DNA of 64,000 nt from Frateuria_A sp051900535 (GCF_051900535.1 NZ_JBHZGI010000002.1:124001-188000), one strand, 5' to 3'; counted from the first letter of the stretch, positions 51,860 through 61,114 are shown. Made by a program: numbers and translations. The notes: a model not told the origin generated them from the sequence alone.

Positions 51860-52579
51860 TCATTTCTTTTTCGGCAGCGCCTTCCACTTGGCCGGGTCGA
51901 AACCGCCCACCTCGTAGACCAGCGTTTCCTTTTTCTCGCCGTCGACCAGGGTCACGTCCAGGGTGATCTTCTTCGCCTTCTTCATCCGCGCGATGAAGTC
52001 GTCGTCGTCGCGGATCATCAGCGCCGGTTCGCCGGTGGACGGCGCGAACGCCCTGATGCCGTGCGCCTTGCCATCGAAAGTGGCGTGGATGGTGCAGTTG
52101 CCCCGGCAGACGAAGCCGTGCCCGCCGCCATACAGGAACACGTTCTGGCCCCAGGCGGTGTGCCGGCGCAGCACCAGCCGCACGCGGTCGTTGCCGGCGG
52201 CCTGGCTGGAATAGGTGGTCGCGGTGGACTGGGTGCCACCCTGCATCGGCGAGACCTGGTACTGCCACAGCGCGTCGAGCCGGCGCTTCTCGCTTTCTTC
52301 CTTCCAGCGCTTCTCGATGCCGGGCAGGGTCTGCTGCACTTCCCTGGCCGCGGCGCTGCCGGGGTAACGGTCGAGGATGTCGTGGCCCATGGTCACCGTC
52401 ATCTCGTCGTTGTGGATGCGCACGAGCTGGCGGTAGGTGTCGAGCTTGCGCGCGGCGTCATCGTTCTGCGCCGAGGCCGCCGGCGCATTGGCCGCCTGCT
52501 CCTGGTCCTGCGAGTTGCAGCCGGCCAGCGCCAGCACGCCACACAGCACGGCCACGGACGGATGGAAGGGCAGCTTCAT
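51860..52579 (-). CDS. lipoprotein of unknown function
   Basis: The 239-residue protein starts with a lipoprotein signal (MKLPFHPSVAVLCGVLALAGCNS, lipobox LAGC). A helical region follows (DDAARKLDTYRQLVRIHNDEMTVTMGHDILDRYP). The C-terminal half (FLYGGGHGFVCRGNCTIHATFDG...GEPALMIRDDDDFIARMKKAKKITLDVTLVDG) is beta-rich with two cysteines. That half has the form of a domain that compares domain readings of substrate or inhibitor with a control, but I recognise no known family. It precedes the DUF6491 gene by 64 bases on the same strand. Confidence 0.65.
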   Translation of the reverse strand: MKLPFHPSVAVLCGVLALAGCNSQDQEQAANAPAASAQNDDAARKLDTYRQLVRIHNDEMTVTMGHDILDRYPGSAAAREVQQTLPGIEKRWKEESEKRRLDALWQYQVSPMQGGTQSTATTYSSQAAGNDRVRLVLRRHTAWGQNVFLYGGGHGFVCRGNCTIHATFDGKAHGIRAFAPSTGEPALMIRDDDDFIARMKKAKKITLDVTLVDGEKKETLVYEVGGFDPAKWKALPKKK

Positions 52580-52655
52580 CGGGTGCTCTCCAGGCAAGGG
52601 AAAGGCCCTAGCGTGGGACGCGCAGGCGGGCGGTGCAAGCGCGGACGATGCCCGC

Positions 52656-53528
52656 CTAGACCGCTGCCGCCTCGCCAAACCGCTCGCGCAGCTGTGCGCG
52701 ATAGCGCCGGCTGCAGGGGATGATCGCGCCGTCGCGCAACTTCAGGCGCGCATCGCCGGTGTCCAGCGGTTCGATCTCGGCCAGGAAGTCGAGGTTGGCC
52801 ACGTAGCTGCGGTGCACGCGCACGAAACGCGCCGGGTCGAGCCGCTCCTCGATCGCCGCCATGGTCGAGCGCAGCGGATAGTCGCGCCCGCGCACGCGCA
52901 GGTTCACGTAGTTGCCGGCCGCCTGCAGCCACTCGATCTCGCGCGCGTTGACAAGGAACTCCCTGCCGAGCTTGCGCACCAGGAAGCGCTCGGGCCGTTC
53001 GACCGGTTCGACCGGCGGGCCCTCGTCGGGCGCCGCCAGCAGTCGCGCTTCGCCCTGCCAGCGCACCAGCCACAACCGCGACAGGCTGATCAGGGCGATG
53101 ATGATGAAGTAGGTCCGGAAGTCCTTCAGGTATTCGTAGCCGAAGCCCGGCTCCCAGCGGCCGAAGTCGTAGCGGATGCCCGCGACGCGGTAGGCCAGCA
53201 CGCGCAGCGCCACCATGCCGGTCACGTGCACCAGGCTGAACGGCACGGTGGCAAGCAGGTGCCAGGGCAGGCTGGTGCGCCAGGTGTCGAAGCGGAACGG
53301 CCAGCGCCGCTCCGTCGCCAGGATGGCGGGTACCAGTGCCAGGATCACCAGCGAGCTGGTCCACTCCCACACCCACGGTTCCCAGGCCGCGACGCGGGCG
53401 TGGTCGATCTGCGCCACCATGCTGTTGAACACGGTATTGAGGATGGCCAGGCCCACCCAGAAGGCGACCTCGGCCGGACGGCGCCAGCGGTGGAAGTCGC
53501 GGTATTCGAGGGTCGGGGTGGGAGGCAT
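52656..53528 (-). CDS. LytTR-family transcription regulator with membrane N-terminus
   Basis: The 290-residue protein has about four N-terminal transmembrane helices (AFWVGLAILNTVFNSMVAQI, SLVILALVPAILA, HLLATVPFSLVHVTGMVAL, YFIIIALISLSRLWLV) and a C-terminal LytTR DNA-binding domain. The domain shows the motifs INAREIEWLQAAGNYVNLRVRG (here VNAREIE), STMAAIEERLDPARFVRVHRSYVANLDFL and DGAIIPCSRRYRAQLRERF. It lacks a receiver domain, so it would sense a membrane signal directly. It is divergent from the flavoprotein oxidase with a 20-bp tandem repeat between. Confidence 0.88.
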   Translation of the reverse strand: MPPTPTLEYRDFHRWRRPAEVAFWVGLAILNTVFNSMVAQIDHARVAAWEPWVWEWTSSLVILALVPAILATERRWPFRFDTWRTSLPWHLLATVPFSLVHVTGMVALRVLAYRVAGIRYDFGRWEPGFGYEYLKDFRTYFIIIALISLSRLWLVRWQGEARLLAAPDEGPPVEPVERPERFLVRKLGREFLVNAREIEWLQAAGNYVNLRVRGRDYPLRSTMAAIEERLDPARFVRVHRSYVANLDFLAEIEPLDTGDARLKLRDGAIIPCSRRYRAQLRERFGEAAAV

Positions 53529-53617
53529 CGGGCGATTCTAGTGGGGCGCGGGCGAGCGTGACCGACACCCGTCCCGCCGTGCCCCTTCAAGGCGGGTGGC
53601 GCCCCGATGGATGTCGC

Positions 53618-53657
53618 GCGCCCCCGCGACTCGTCCCGCGCCCCCGCCATTCGTCCC
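53618..53657. repeat. 20-bp tandem direct repeat in the LytTR/oxidase promoter region
   Basis: GCGCCCCCGCGACTCGTCCC is followed without gap by GCGCCCCCGCCATTCGTCCC (18 of 20 identical). A degenerate third unit ends in CACCTGTCCC at 53685, and an outlying ACCCGTCCC is at 53568. Repeats two helical turns apart suit LytTR-type dimer binding, so these are candidate operators for the divergent regulator. Confidence 0.6.
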
Positions 53658-53740
53658 AGCCCGTCCGCCACCGGACACCTGTCCCACGCCACCGGCCGCA
53701 CCGTGACGTAAGTTGCCCCGACCGCCACCGAGGACCGCCC

Positions 53741-55543
53741 ATGAAACGACGCGAACTGCTCAAGGCCGCGCTGGCCCTGCCGCTGCTGCCCGCCCTGATG
53801 CGCAACGCCCAGGCGATGCCGGCCGCGCTGGCCGGCGCGGTGCGCGCGCGGCTGCGGCCGGGGCAGCCGGGCTGGCCAGCGCCGGCCGAGTGGGAGGCGC
53901 TCAAGCGGGCCGTGGGCGGCCGCCTGCTCAAGCCGGTATCGCCGTTTGCCGGCGGGCCGGGCACGGCCGCCTACGTCGAGGCGGTCGAGCAACTGAAGAA
54001 CCCGTTCGCGCTGGGCGACGATCCGGCGCTCACCCAGACCAGTGGCTGGGCCGACGCGTGGACCTCGCGGCCCAGCGCCTACGCGGTGGCGGCCGAGTCG
54101 GCGGCCGACGTGGCGGCGGCGGTGACCTTCGCGCGGCAGCATCGGCTGCGGCTGGTGGTCAAGGGCGGCGGGCACAGCTACCAGGGCACGTCGGAGGCGC
54201 CCGACTCGCTGCTGGTCTGGCCGCGGCGCATGAACAAGGTCACCCTGCACGAGGGCTTCGTGCCCAGCGGCGGCGAGGGCAAGGTGACACCGCTGCCGGC
54301 GGTCAGCGTAGGGGCCGGCGCGATGTGGATCGACGTCTACCACGCGGTGACCACGCTCGGCGGGCGCTACGTGCAGGGTGGCGGCTGCACCACCGTCGGC
54401 GTGGCCGGACTGGTGCAGAGCGGCGGCTTCGGCAGTTTTTCCAAGGGCTTCGGCACCGCCGCGTCCAACCTGCTGGAGGCCGAGGTGGTCACGGCCGATG
54501 GCGCGGTGCTGACCGTCAGCGAGCATGCGCATCCGGAACTTTTCTGGGGCCTCAAGGGCGGCGGTGGCGGCAGCCTGGGCGCGGTGACCCGGCTGACCCT
54601 GCGCACGTTCGAGCTGCCGCCGTTCTTCGGCGCGGTGTTTGGCACCATCCAGGCGTCCTCCGACCAGGCCTACCGGGCACTGGTGGCGCGGGCGATGGCG
54701 TTCTACCGCGAGGCGCTGTTCAACCGGCACTGGGGCGAGCAGATGACCTTCGCGCCGGACAACACCCTGTCGATCAATATGGTGTTCCAGGGCCTGACCC
54801 AGGCGCAGGCCGAGCAGGCGTGGAAGCCCTTTTTCGACTGGGTGCGCGCGCACGACGAATACAGTTTCGCCGAAGCACCGCGCACGCTGGCGTTGCCCGC
54901 GCAACACTTCTGGGACGCGGACTTCTTCCGCCAGCACGCGCCGCAGCTGATGGTGAACGACGATCGCCCCGGCGCGCCGTCCTATCACATGGTCTGGACC
55001 GGCGATCGCGGCCAGGTCGGCTGGTTCATCCATGCCTACCAGTCGGCATGGATGCCGGCTGCGCTGCTCGCCCCCGGGCTGCAGTCGGCGCTGGCCGACG
55101 CGTTGTTCGCGGCGTCCCGCCGGCACGACTTCGCGTTGCATTTCAACAAGGGCATGGCCGGCGGCGAGCCCTCGGCGATTGCACGCACGCGCGATACCGC
55201 CATGAACCCGCAGGTGGCCGACGCCTTTGCCCTGGCGATCTGCGCCGATGGCAGCGGCCCGGCCTTCCCGGGGTTGCGCGAAGCGGACCTGGCCCAGGCG
55301 CGCGGCGACGCGGCGGCGGTCGCCGGTGCGATGGACGCATTGCGCCTGGTCGCACCGCACGCCGGCTCGTACGTGTCCGAAAGCGATTACTTCCTGCGTG
55401 ACTGGCAGCGCGGCTTCTGGGGGTCGAACTATGCGCGGCTGCTGCGCGCCAAGCGCCGTTACGATCCCGACGGGCTGTTCGTCGTGCACCACGGCGTTGG
55501 GAGCGAGGGCTGGAGCGCGGACGGGTTCACGCGCGTCGATTAG
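53741..55543 (+). CDS. exported BBE-type flavoprotein oxidase with likely bicovalent FAD
   Basis: The 600-residue protein has a twin-arginine-like signal (MKRRELLKAALALPLLPALMRNAQA), so it is probably exported folded by Tat. An FAD_binding_4 domain (about 110-290) carries LVVKGGGHSYQGT with His145 and YVQGGGCTTVGVAGLVQSGGFG with Cys216, the pair that links FAD at two points in berberine-bridge-type oxidases. The C-terminal BBE motif (YVSESDYFLRDWQRGFWGSNYARLL...YDPDGLFVVHHGVGSEGW) is complete. Such enzymes oxidise sugars or alcohols with release of hydrogen peroxide. The substrate is unknown. It is divergent from the LytTR regulator. Confidence 0.88.
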   Translation: MKRRELLKAALALPLLPALMRNAQAMPAALAGAVRARLRPGQPGWPAPAEWEALKRAVGGRLLKPVSPFAGGPGTAAYVEAVEQLKNPFALGDDPALTQTSGWADAWTSRPSAYAVAAESAADVAAAVTFARQHRLRLVVKGGGHSYQGTSEAPDSLLVWPRRMNKVTLHEGFVPSGGEGKVTPLPAVSVGAGAMWIDVYHAVTTLGGRYVQGGGCTTVGVAGLVQSGGFGSFSKGFGTAASNLLEAEVVTADGAVLTVSEHAHPELFWGLKGGGGGSLGAVTRLTLRTFELPPFFGAVFGTIQASSDQAYRALVARAMAFYREALFNRHWGEQMTFAPDNTLSINMVFQGLTQAQAEQAWKPFFDWVRAHDEYSFAEAPRTLALPAQHFWDADFFRQHAPQLMVNDDRPGAPSYHMVWTGDRGQVGWFIHAYQSAWMPAALLAPGLQSALADALFAASRRHDFALHFNKGMAGGEPSAIARTRDTAMNPQVADAFALAICADGSGPAFPGLREADLAQARGDAAAVAGAMDALRLVAPHAGSYVSESDYFLRDWQRGFWGSNYARLLRAKRRYDPDGLFVVHHGVGSEGWSADGFTRVD

Positions 55544-55632
55544 CGGGACAAGGGATCGCCCGGTACGGGAGCGCCTGTACGCGACCGGTGCATGGCGGTC
55601 GCGCCCACGACGCGCTTGCAGGCAACTACCGG

Positions 55633-55935
55633 TCAGGCACGCAATTGCGCATCGGAATCCAGGTGTTCGATACGCTCGATCTGGTCGAACCAGATGTAGC
55701 GCTTCCATTCGGACGTGCCCAGTTGTTCCAGGTGCACCACGCCATTGGCCCCCTCGTTGCCGTCGCCGTCGTAGAACTCCTGCACGGTCGGGCGCGCGGC
55801 GACGATGCCGTCGCAGGTGCTGCCGTCGACCAGGTGCAGGCGCACGCGTGCGCCGTTCTGCAGGTGCTCGACCCATTGGTTGAAGCGGGCGATGGTCGGC
55901 TGGTCGGTGTAGACGTGTTCGGCCTGGCGGCCCAT
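55633..55935 (-). CDS. DUF3247 Sm-like protein
   Basis: The 100-residue protein contains ARFNQWVEHLQNGARVRLHLVDGSTCDGIVAARPTVQEFYDGDGNEG and SEWKRYIWFDQIERIEHL, the pattern of the Xanthomonas DUF3247 family whose known member has a variant Sm/LSm fold. An Sm fold suggests nucleic-acid or protein binding, but function is unproven. The family is nearly confined to Xanthomonadales, so it helps place the organism. The ATG at 55935 follows GGAGAC. Confidence 0.88.
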   Translation of the reverse strand: MGRQAEHVYTDQPTIARFNQWVEHLQNGARVRLHLVDGSTCDGIVAARPTVQEFYDGDGNEGANGVVHLEQLGTSEWKRYIWFDQIERIEHLDSDAQLRA

Positions 55936-56065
55936 GGCCGGTCTCCTGCTGCGGCGATGGGGCGAGGCTAGGGCGCGGATGGGCAAGTGGCCGTGAAGCC
56001 GGCCGTGCACTCGTGTCGACGGCGGGCGGCGGCGATAATCCCCTCTTGGCCCCACCGGACTCCCC

Positions 56066-57322
56066 ATGCCCACCGAGTCTCTGCTCACGCACCGCGCCTT
56101 CGTGCAGTTCTGGTTCGCCCGCATCGCCTCGGGCTTCGGCTTCCAGATGCTGTCGGTGGCGGTGGCCTGGCAGATCTACGCGATCACCGGCCGGGCCCTG
56201 GACCTGGGGTTGATCGGCCTGGTGCAGTTCTTCCCCTCGGTGCTGCTGGCGTTGCCGGCCGGCCACGTCGCCGACCAGTTCGAGCGCCGGCGCGTGGTGC
56301 TGATCGGGCAGATCGTCGAATGGTGCGCGATCGCCGCGCTGGCGGTGTTGAGCTTCACCGGACGCATCCACGAGGCCGGCATCCTGGCGCTGGTGTTCGT
56401 GATCAGCACGGCCAGGGCGTTCGAGTCGCCCTCGATGTCCTCGCTGCTGCCGGCGCTGGTGCCGCCGGCGATCCTGCCGCGCGCGGTGGCGGTCAGTGGT
56501 TCGGCCTTCCAGATGGCCATGGTGCTGGGGCCGGCAGTGGGCGGCCTGCTCTACGTGGCGGGCCCTGGCGTGGTCTACGCCACGGCCGCGGGCCTGTACC
56601 TGGTCGCCGCCACGCTGATGGCGCAGCTTCGCTACGAGCAGGCGCCGCCCAGGCGCGAGCCGGCCACGCTCGAGTCGCTGTTCGCCGGCGTGCACTTCAT
56701 CCGCGAACGCAAGGACGTGCTCGGCGTGATCTCGCTGGACCTGTTCGCCGTGCTGTTCGGCGGCGCCACCGCTCTGCTGCCGATCTTCGCCAAGGACATC
56801 CTGCATACCGGCCCCTGGGGCCTGGGCCTGCTGCGCGCGGCGCCGGCGGTGGGCGCACTGCTGATGTCCTTCTGGCTGGCCCGGCACGACCTGACCCGGC
56901 GCGTGGGCATGATCATGTTCGGCTCGGTAGCCGGCTTCGGCGTGGCTACGCTGGCGTTCGCGCTGTCCTCGTGGATGTGGCTGTCGTTGATTGCGCTGTT
57001 CGCAGGTGGCGCGTTCGACATGGTGAGCATGGTGATCCGCGGCTCGATGGTGCAGCTGGACACGCCCGATGCGATGCGCGGGCGGGTCAACGCGGTCAAC
57101 TCGATCTTCATCAACACCTCCAACCAGCTGGGCGAGTTCGAGTCCGGCCTGGTCGCTGCATGGTTGGGCGCTGTGGGCGCGGCGGTGCTGGGCGGCGTCG
57201 GCACGCTGGTGGTCGTGGGGCTGTGGATGGCGATGTTCCCCGGCCTGCGTCGCCGCCAGAGACTGCATCTGGAACCGGAGGCGATCGAGGTGGCCGGGGA
57301 GGCCGACGCCAAGACGATTTGA
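56066..57322 (+). CDS. MFS transporter, EntS-like (MFS_3) family
   Basis: The 418-residue inner-membrane protein has about twelve helices. LTHRAFVQFWFARIASGFGFQMLSVAVAWQIYAITG at the N-terminus, FPSVLLALPAGHVADQFERRRVV in the 2-3 loop, and AMRGRVNAVNSIFINTSNQLGEFESG in the C-terminal half are typical of the MFS_3 group, which includes the enterobactin exporter EntS. No siderophore genes are nearby, so the substrate is unknown. The next gene starts 38 bases later. Confidence 0.9.
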   Translation: MPTESLLTHRAFVQFWFARIASGFGFQMLSVAVAWQIYAITGRALDLGLIGLVQFFPSVLLALPAGHVADQFERRRVVLIGQIVEWCAIAALAVLSFTGRIHEAGILALVFVISTARAFESPSMSSLLPALVPPAILPRAVAVSGSAFQMAMVLGPAVGGLLYVAGPGVVYATAAGLYLVAATLMAQLRYEQAPPRREPATLESLFAGVHFIRERKDVLGVISLDLFAVLFGGATALLPIFAKDILHTGPWGLGLLRAAPAVGALLMSFWLARHDLTRRVGMIMFGSVAGFGVATLAFALSSWMWLSLIALFAGGAFDMVSMVIRGSMVQLDTPDAMRGRVNAVNSIFINTSNQLGEFESGLVAAWLGAVGAAVLGGVGTLVVVGLWMAMFPGLRRRQRLHLEPEAIEVAGEADAKTI

Positions 57323-57360
57323 GCGGGCTTACCATGGCCTGGCCCTGAGGAGCCCAAGCC

Positions 57361-58278
57361 GTGATCGTCACTTCGCCCGCCGCCTTCCTCGACGCCTTCG
57401 CGGCTTTGCCACCGCTCGCCCATGCCCAGGCCACCGCGCGCGCGGCGTTCCTGCTCGCCCCGGCGGAATTCGCGCTGGCCGAAGAGTCCGCCAGCGACAA
57501 CCGCTACATGGACATGGGGCTTGCAGTCGATCCGCTGCGCGCGCTGGCCCAGCACGCGGCGCTGGCGCAGGCGTTGCGCGCCGACTGCCCGGTGGTCACC
57601 TTCCCCGGCGACGCCAGCACCCCCGATGCGGTGTTCCCCAACAACGTGTTCGCCACCGCGCCGGGGCGGCTGATCGTCGGGCGCATGCGCCATGCGGTGC
57701 GCCAGCGCGAGGCCGGGCGGCGCGACGTGCGCGACTTCTTCGCCCAGGTGCTCGGCTACGAGGAGATCGACCTGTCCTGCCGCACCGACTGCGTGGCCGA
57801 GCTGACCGGCGCACTGGTGATCGACCGCGCCCGCGGCGTGGGCTATTGCGGCCTGTCCGAACGCTGCGACGAGGCCGGAGCGCGGGCCATGCACGAGGCG
57901 TTCGGGCTGCGGCTGATGTTCTGCTTCCCGCTCGCCGCGGGCGAATACCACACCAACGTGGTGCTGGCGTTGCTGGCCAGTCGCGCCGCGATCGTGGCGC
58001 CGGACGGCTTCGCCGATCCGGCCGTGCCCGCGGCGATCGCCCGGGCCTACGGCGACCGTGCGCTGTGGCTCACGCCGGCGCAGAAACAGGCCTTCGCCGG
58101 CAACGCGATCGCGCTATCGGACGAGCGGGTGTGGATGAGCGGCGCGGCCGCCGCCGCGCTCACCGACACGCAGCGGCAGGCGCTGTCCGGCTGGGGCTTT
58201 CGCATCGGCGCGGTGGCGCTGGACGAGATCGAGAAGGCCGGCGGCAGTTTGCGGTGTTGCGTGGCGGAGATTTTCTGA
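57361..58278 (+). CDS. arginine deiminase/amidinotransferase-fold hydrolase (CtlX-like)
   Basis: The 305-residue protein has the five-bladed guanidino-modifying fold: FLLAPAEFALAEESASDNRYMD, TPDAVFPNNVFATAPGRLIVGRM (substrate Asp and Asn), TDCVAELTGALVIDRARGVGYCGLSER, YHTNVVLALLASRAAIV (catalytic His) and a C-terminal SLRCCVAEIF with the nucleophile Cys. The arrangement most resembles the CtlX-type hydrolases annotated for citrulline use. Its real substrate (citrulline, dimethylarginine or another guanidino/ureido compound) is unproven. It begins with GTG at 57361. Confidence 0.82.
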   Translation: MIVTSPAAFLDAFAALPPLAHAQATARAAFLLAPAEFALAEESASDNRYMDMGLAVDPLRALAQHAALAQALRADCPVVTFPGDASTPDAVFPNNVFATAPGRLIVGRMRHAVRQREAGRRDVRDFFAQVLGYEEIDLSCRTDCVAELTGALVIDRARGVGYCGLSERCDEAGARAMHEAFGLRLMFCFPLAAGEYHTNVVLALLASRAAIVAPDGFADPAVPAAIARAYGDRALWLTPAQKQAFAGNAIALSDERVWMSGAAAAALTDTQRQALSGWGFRIGAVALDEIEKAGGSLRCCVAEIF

Positions 58279-58392
58279 CGGCGCAGCGCACCCGGATACG
58301 CATGCCGCGGTTCGAAGAGCCTACCGCTCGCCGGGGGGTATCAGGCAAACGGGCAGTGTGACGGGTGCCCGCCAACCGCTACGATCGCCGGC

Positions 58393-60015
58393 ATGACCAC
58401 GCCCCTGCCCTTCCTGCGCCTCGCCGGCGCCGCCCTCCTCGTCCTGGCCACCGTGCCTGCCGTGCACGCGGCGGACGGCCCGCGCATCCAGGTCAGCTTC
58501 AGCGCCAAGGCGCACGCGCAACCGATCACCGGGCGCGTCTACGTCGCGGTCAGCCGAAGCAACGAGACCCCGCCGATCGAGCAGACTGACATCACCGGCG
58601 TGCCGCTGTTCGGCCACGACGTCACGGCGCTCGCACCCGGCCAGGCGGCGACCATCGATGCCGACGACTTCGGCGCGCCGCTGACCAGCCTGCGCCAGCT
58701 CCCCGCCGGCGACTACTGGATGCAGCCCTTCGTCAACGTCTACACCGAGTTCAAGCGCGCGGACGGCCACACCGTGTGGCTACACATGGACCAGTGGGAA
58801 GGCCAGGATTTCAAGCACTCGCCCGGCAACCTCTACGGCAAGCCGGTGAAGGTGCACTACGACCCCGCCGCGCCGACGCCGGTGACGCTGGTGGCGGACC
58901 AGGTGATCCCGCCGATCCCGTTCCCGAAGGACACGCCCTACGTCAAGCGCTTCCGCATCAGGAGCAAGCTCCTGAGCGACTGGTGGGGCCAGCCGATCTA
59001 TCTCGGCGCCACGGTGCTGCTGCCGAAGGATTACGACAAACACCCGGACGTGCGCTATCCGGTGATCTACGAGCAAGGCCACTTCTCTACCGGCGCGCCC
59101 GGCGGCTTCGATCATCCGAAGTCGCATTTCCGCGACTACTGGCTGGCCGACGGCACGCCGCGCTACATCATGGTGAGCCTGCAGCACCCCTCGCCGTACT
59201 ACGACGACTCCTACGCGGTGAACTCGGCCAACGAGGGCCCGTATGACGACGCCATCCACCAGGAGCTGCTGCCGGACGTCCAGAAGCGCTTCCGTACCAT
59301 CGACGCACCGTGGGCGCGCATCCTGGAAGGCGGTTCCACCGGGGGCTGGATCGCGATGGCCCAGATGATCTTCCACCCGGACTACTACGGCGCCACCTTC
59401 GCCTCCTGCCCGGACGCGCTGGACTTCCGCCATCACCAGGTGGTGAACATCTACGACGACGCCAACGCGTACTGGCTCGACACGGGCTGGGTGAAGGTCG
59501 AGCGCGTGGACACGCGCCAGCCCGACGGCAACGTCGAGGCCATGATGAAGGACGAGAACTGGTACGAACGGGCGGTGGGCGACCACAGCCGCTCCGGTGG
59601 CCAGTGGGACATCTGGGAGGCGGCGTTCGGCCCGGTCGGCGCGGACGGCTATCCGAAGCGGCTCTGGGACAAGCGCACGGGCGTGATCGACCACGACGTC
59701 GCGCAGTACTGGAAGGCGCACTTCGACCTGCGCCACCTGCTTCAATCGCAATGGGCCACGCTGGGTCCGAAGGTGACCGACAAGATCCACATCTACGTGG
59801 GCGATGCCGACACCTACAACCTCAACATGGGCGTGCGCGCGATGGATGCGTTCCTCAGGAGCGCGCGCAACCCGCCCTTCCGCGGCAGCGTGACCTACCA
59901 GCCGATGGCGCCGCACTGCTGGGGACCGCGCGGCAAGGAACTGATCGAGACGGTCACGCGGTACATCGACGGCCACGCGCCAGCCGATGCGGATCGCACG
60001 GGTTGGCGTTACTGA
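58393..60015 (+). CDS. exported esterase-like alpha/beta hydrolase
   Basis: The 540-residue protein has a signal peptide (MTTPLPFLRLAGAALLVLATVPAVHA). An N-terminal beta domain (about 30-190) leads into an alpha/beta-hydrolase domain with the nucleophile elbow LEGGSTGGWIAM (Ser315). PVIYEQGHFSTGAPGGF and the late MAPHCWGPRGKEL (likely catalytic His) suit an esterase D-like enzyme. Acting in the periplasm or outside, it may hydrolyse acyl esters of carbohydrates or peptides. The substrate is unknown. It is followed 4 bases later by a GST gene. Confidence 0.8.
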   Translation: MTTPLPFLRLAGAALLVLATVPAVHAADGPRIQVSFSAKAHAQPITGRVYVAVSRSNETPPIEQTDITGVPLFGHDVTALAPGQAATIDADDFGAPLTSLRQLPAGDYWMQPFVNVYTEFKRADGHTVWLHMDQWEGQDFKHSPGNLYGKPVKVHYDPAAPTPVTLVADQVIPPIPFPKDTPYVKRFRIRSKLLSDWWGQPIYLGATVLLPKDYDKHPDVRYPVIYEQGHFSTGAPGGFDHPKSHFRDYWLADGTPRYIMVSLQHPSPYYDDSYAVNSANEGPYDDAIHQELLPDVQKRFRTIDAPWARILEGGSTGGWIAMAQMIFHPDYYGATFASCPDALDFRHHQVVNIYDDANAYWLDTGWVKVERVDTRQPDGNVEAMMKDENWYERAVGDHSRSGGQWDIWEAAFGPVGADGYPKRLWDKRTGVIDHDVAQYWKAHFDLRHLLQSQWATLGPKVTDKIHIYVGDADTYNLNMGVRAMDAFLRSARNPPFRGSVTYQPMAPHCWGPRGKELIETVTRYIDGHAPADADRTGWRY

Positions 60016-60019
60016 GCCG

Positions 60020-60688
60020 GTGATCACCGTCCACCACCTCGACAACTCGCGCTCCCAGCGCATTCTCTGGCTGCTCGAAGAACTGGGCCTGGACTACCGC
60101 GTCGAGCGCTACCAGCGCGATCCGAAGACGATGCTCGCCCCGCCGGCGCTGCGCGCGATCCATCCGCTGGGCAAATCGCCGGTGGTGAGCGACGGCGGGC
60201 TCTTGCTGGCCGAATCCGGCGCGATCATCGAGTACCTCGGCGACACCTACGGCGCCGGCACGCTGATGCCCCCGCCCGGCAGCGACGCGCGCCGGCGTTG
60301 CGGCTACTGGCTGCACTACGCCGAGGGCTCGGCGATGCCACCGTTGCTGCTCAAGCTGGTGTTCTCCCGCGTCGCCAAGGCGCCGGGGCCGTTCTTCGTG
60401 CGGCCATTTGCGCGCGCTATCGCGGCCAAGGTGCAGCGCACGTTCGTCGATCCGCAGATCGCGCTGCACCTGGATTATCTGGAAGGCGAGCTGGGCAAGA
60501 GCGCCTGGTTCGCCGGCGAGGAGTTCGGCGTGGCCGACATCGCGATGAGCTTCCCGCTGGAAGCGGCCAGCGCGCGCGGCGGCCTGGATGCAGGCCGTCC
60601 CCGTTTGTGGGCGTGGCTTGAGCGCATCCACGCGCGGCCGGCCTACGGGCGCGCGCTCGAACGCGGTGGCGAATACCGGCTGGGCTAA
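60020..60688 (+). CDS. glutathione S-transferase family protein
   Basis: The 222-residue protein has an N-terminal thioredoxin-fold domain (TVHHLDNSRSQRILWLLEELGLDYRVERYQRDP, catalytic Ser in NSRSQR, and GKSPVVSDGGLLLAESGAIIEYL with the glutathione-binding ESGAI motif). A C-terminal helical domain follows (WFAGEEFGVADIAMSFPLE). The GTG at 60020 begins VITVHHLDN and gives the usual start. Its role is likely detoxification or a glutathione-dependent transfer in the cytoplasm. Confidence 0.93.
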   Translation: MITVHHLDNSRSQRILWLLEELGLDYRVERYQRDPKTMLAPPALRAIHPLGKSPVVSDGGLLLAESGAIIEYLGDTYGAGTLMPPPGSDARRRCGYWLHYAEGSAMPPLLLKLVFSRVAKAPGPFFVRPFARAIAAKVQRTFVDPQIALHLDYLEGELGKSAWFAGEEFGVADIAMSFPLEAASARGGLDAGRPRLWAWLERIHARPAYGRALERGGEYRLG

Positions 60689-60773
60689 GGCCAGCCTGAA
60701 CCGGGGGAGCAGTTTCGACGCCCCTCTCACGCCGCGGCGGTCAGGCTGGGGCCTCGACGCACAGGAGGCCTCA

Positions 60774-61106
60774 ATGAACCGAACCCACGATATCGAGCAG
60801 CGTCTCGACGGCGCCAGCGAACGCGTTCGCGACCGCGTGCGCCAGTACGCATCCGGCACCGCCGACACGGCCAGCAACCTGGTCGAGCGTGGCCGCCGCC
60901 TGACCACGCGCCTTGGACGCCGCAGCTCCGGCTACGGCAAGCAGATCTCGCACATGGCCGAAGACCTGGCCGATGAAGCGAGCTACCAGTACCGCCGCGC
61001 GCGCCGTCACGCCAGCCGCCATCCGGTGGCGACGGTTGCCGTGGTCGCCGGCACCATCGGCGCGTTCTTCCTGCTGCGCAAGCTGCTGCGCAGCGACGAG
61101 GACTAA
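60774..61106 (+). CDS. DUF883/ElaB-YqjD-like tail-anchored protein
   Basis: The 110-residue protein is highly charged and helical for its first 85 residues and ends in a short C-terminal membrane helix (ATVAVVAGTIGAFFLLRKLL) with a positive tail. This layout is that of the ElaB/YqjD/DUF883 tail-anchored proteins, which in E. coli bind ribosomes at the membrane in stationary phase. AGGAGG lies eight bases before the ATG. The homology is by architecture and should be checked by search. Confidence 0.75.
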   Translation: MNRTHDIEQRLDGASERVRDRVRQYASGTADTASNLVERGRRLTTRLGRRSSGYGKQISHMAEDLADEASYQYRRARRHASRHPVATVAVVAGTIGAFFLLRKLLRSDED

Positions 61107-61114
61107 AGGCGTCA

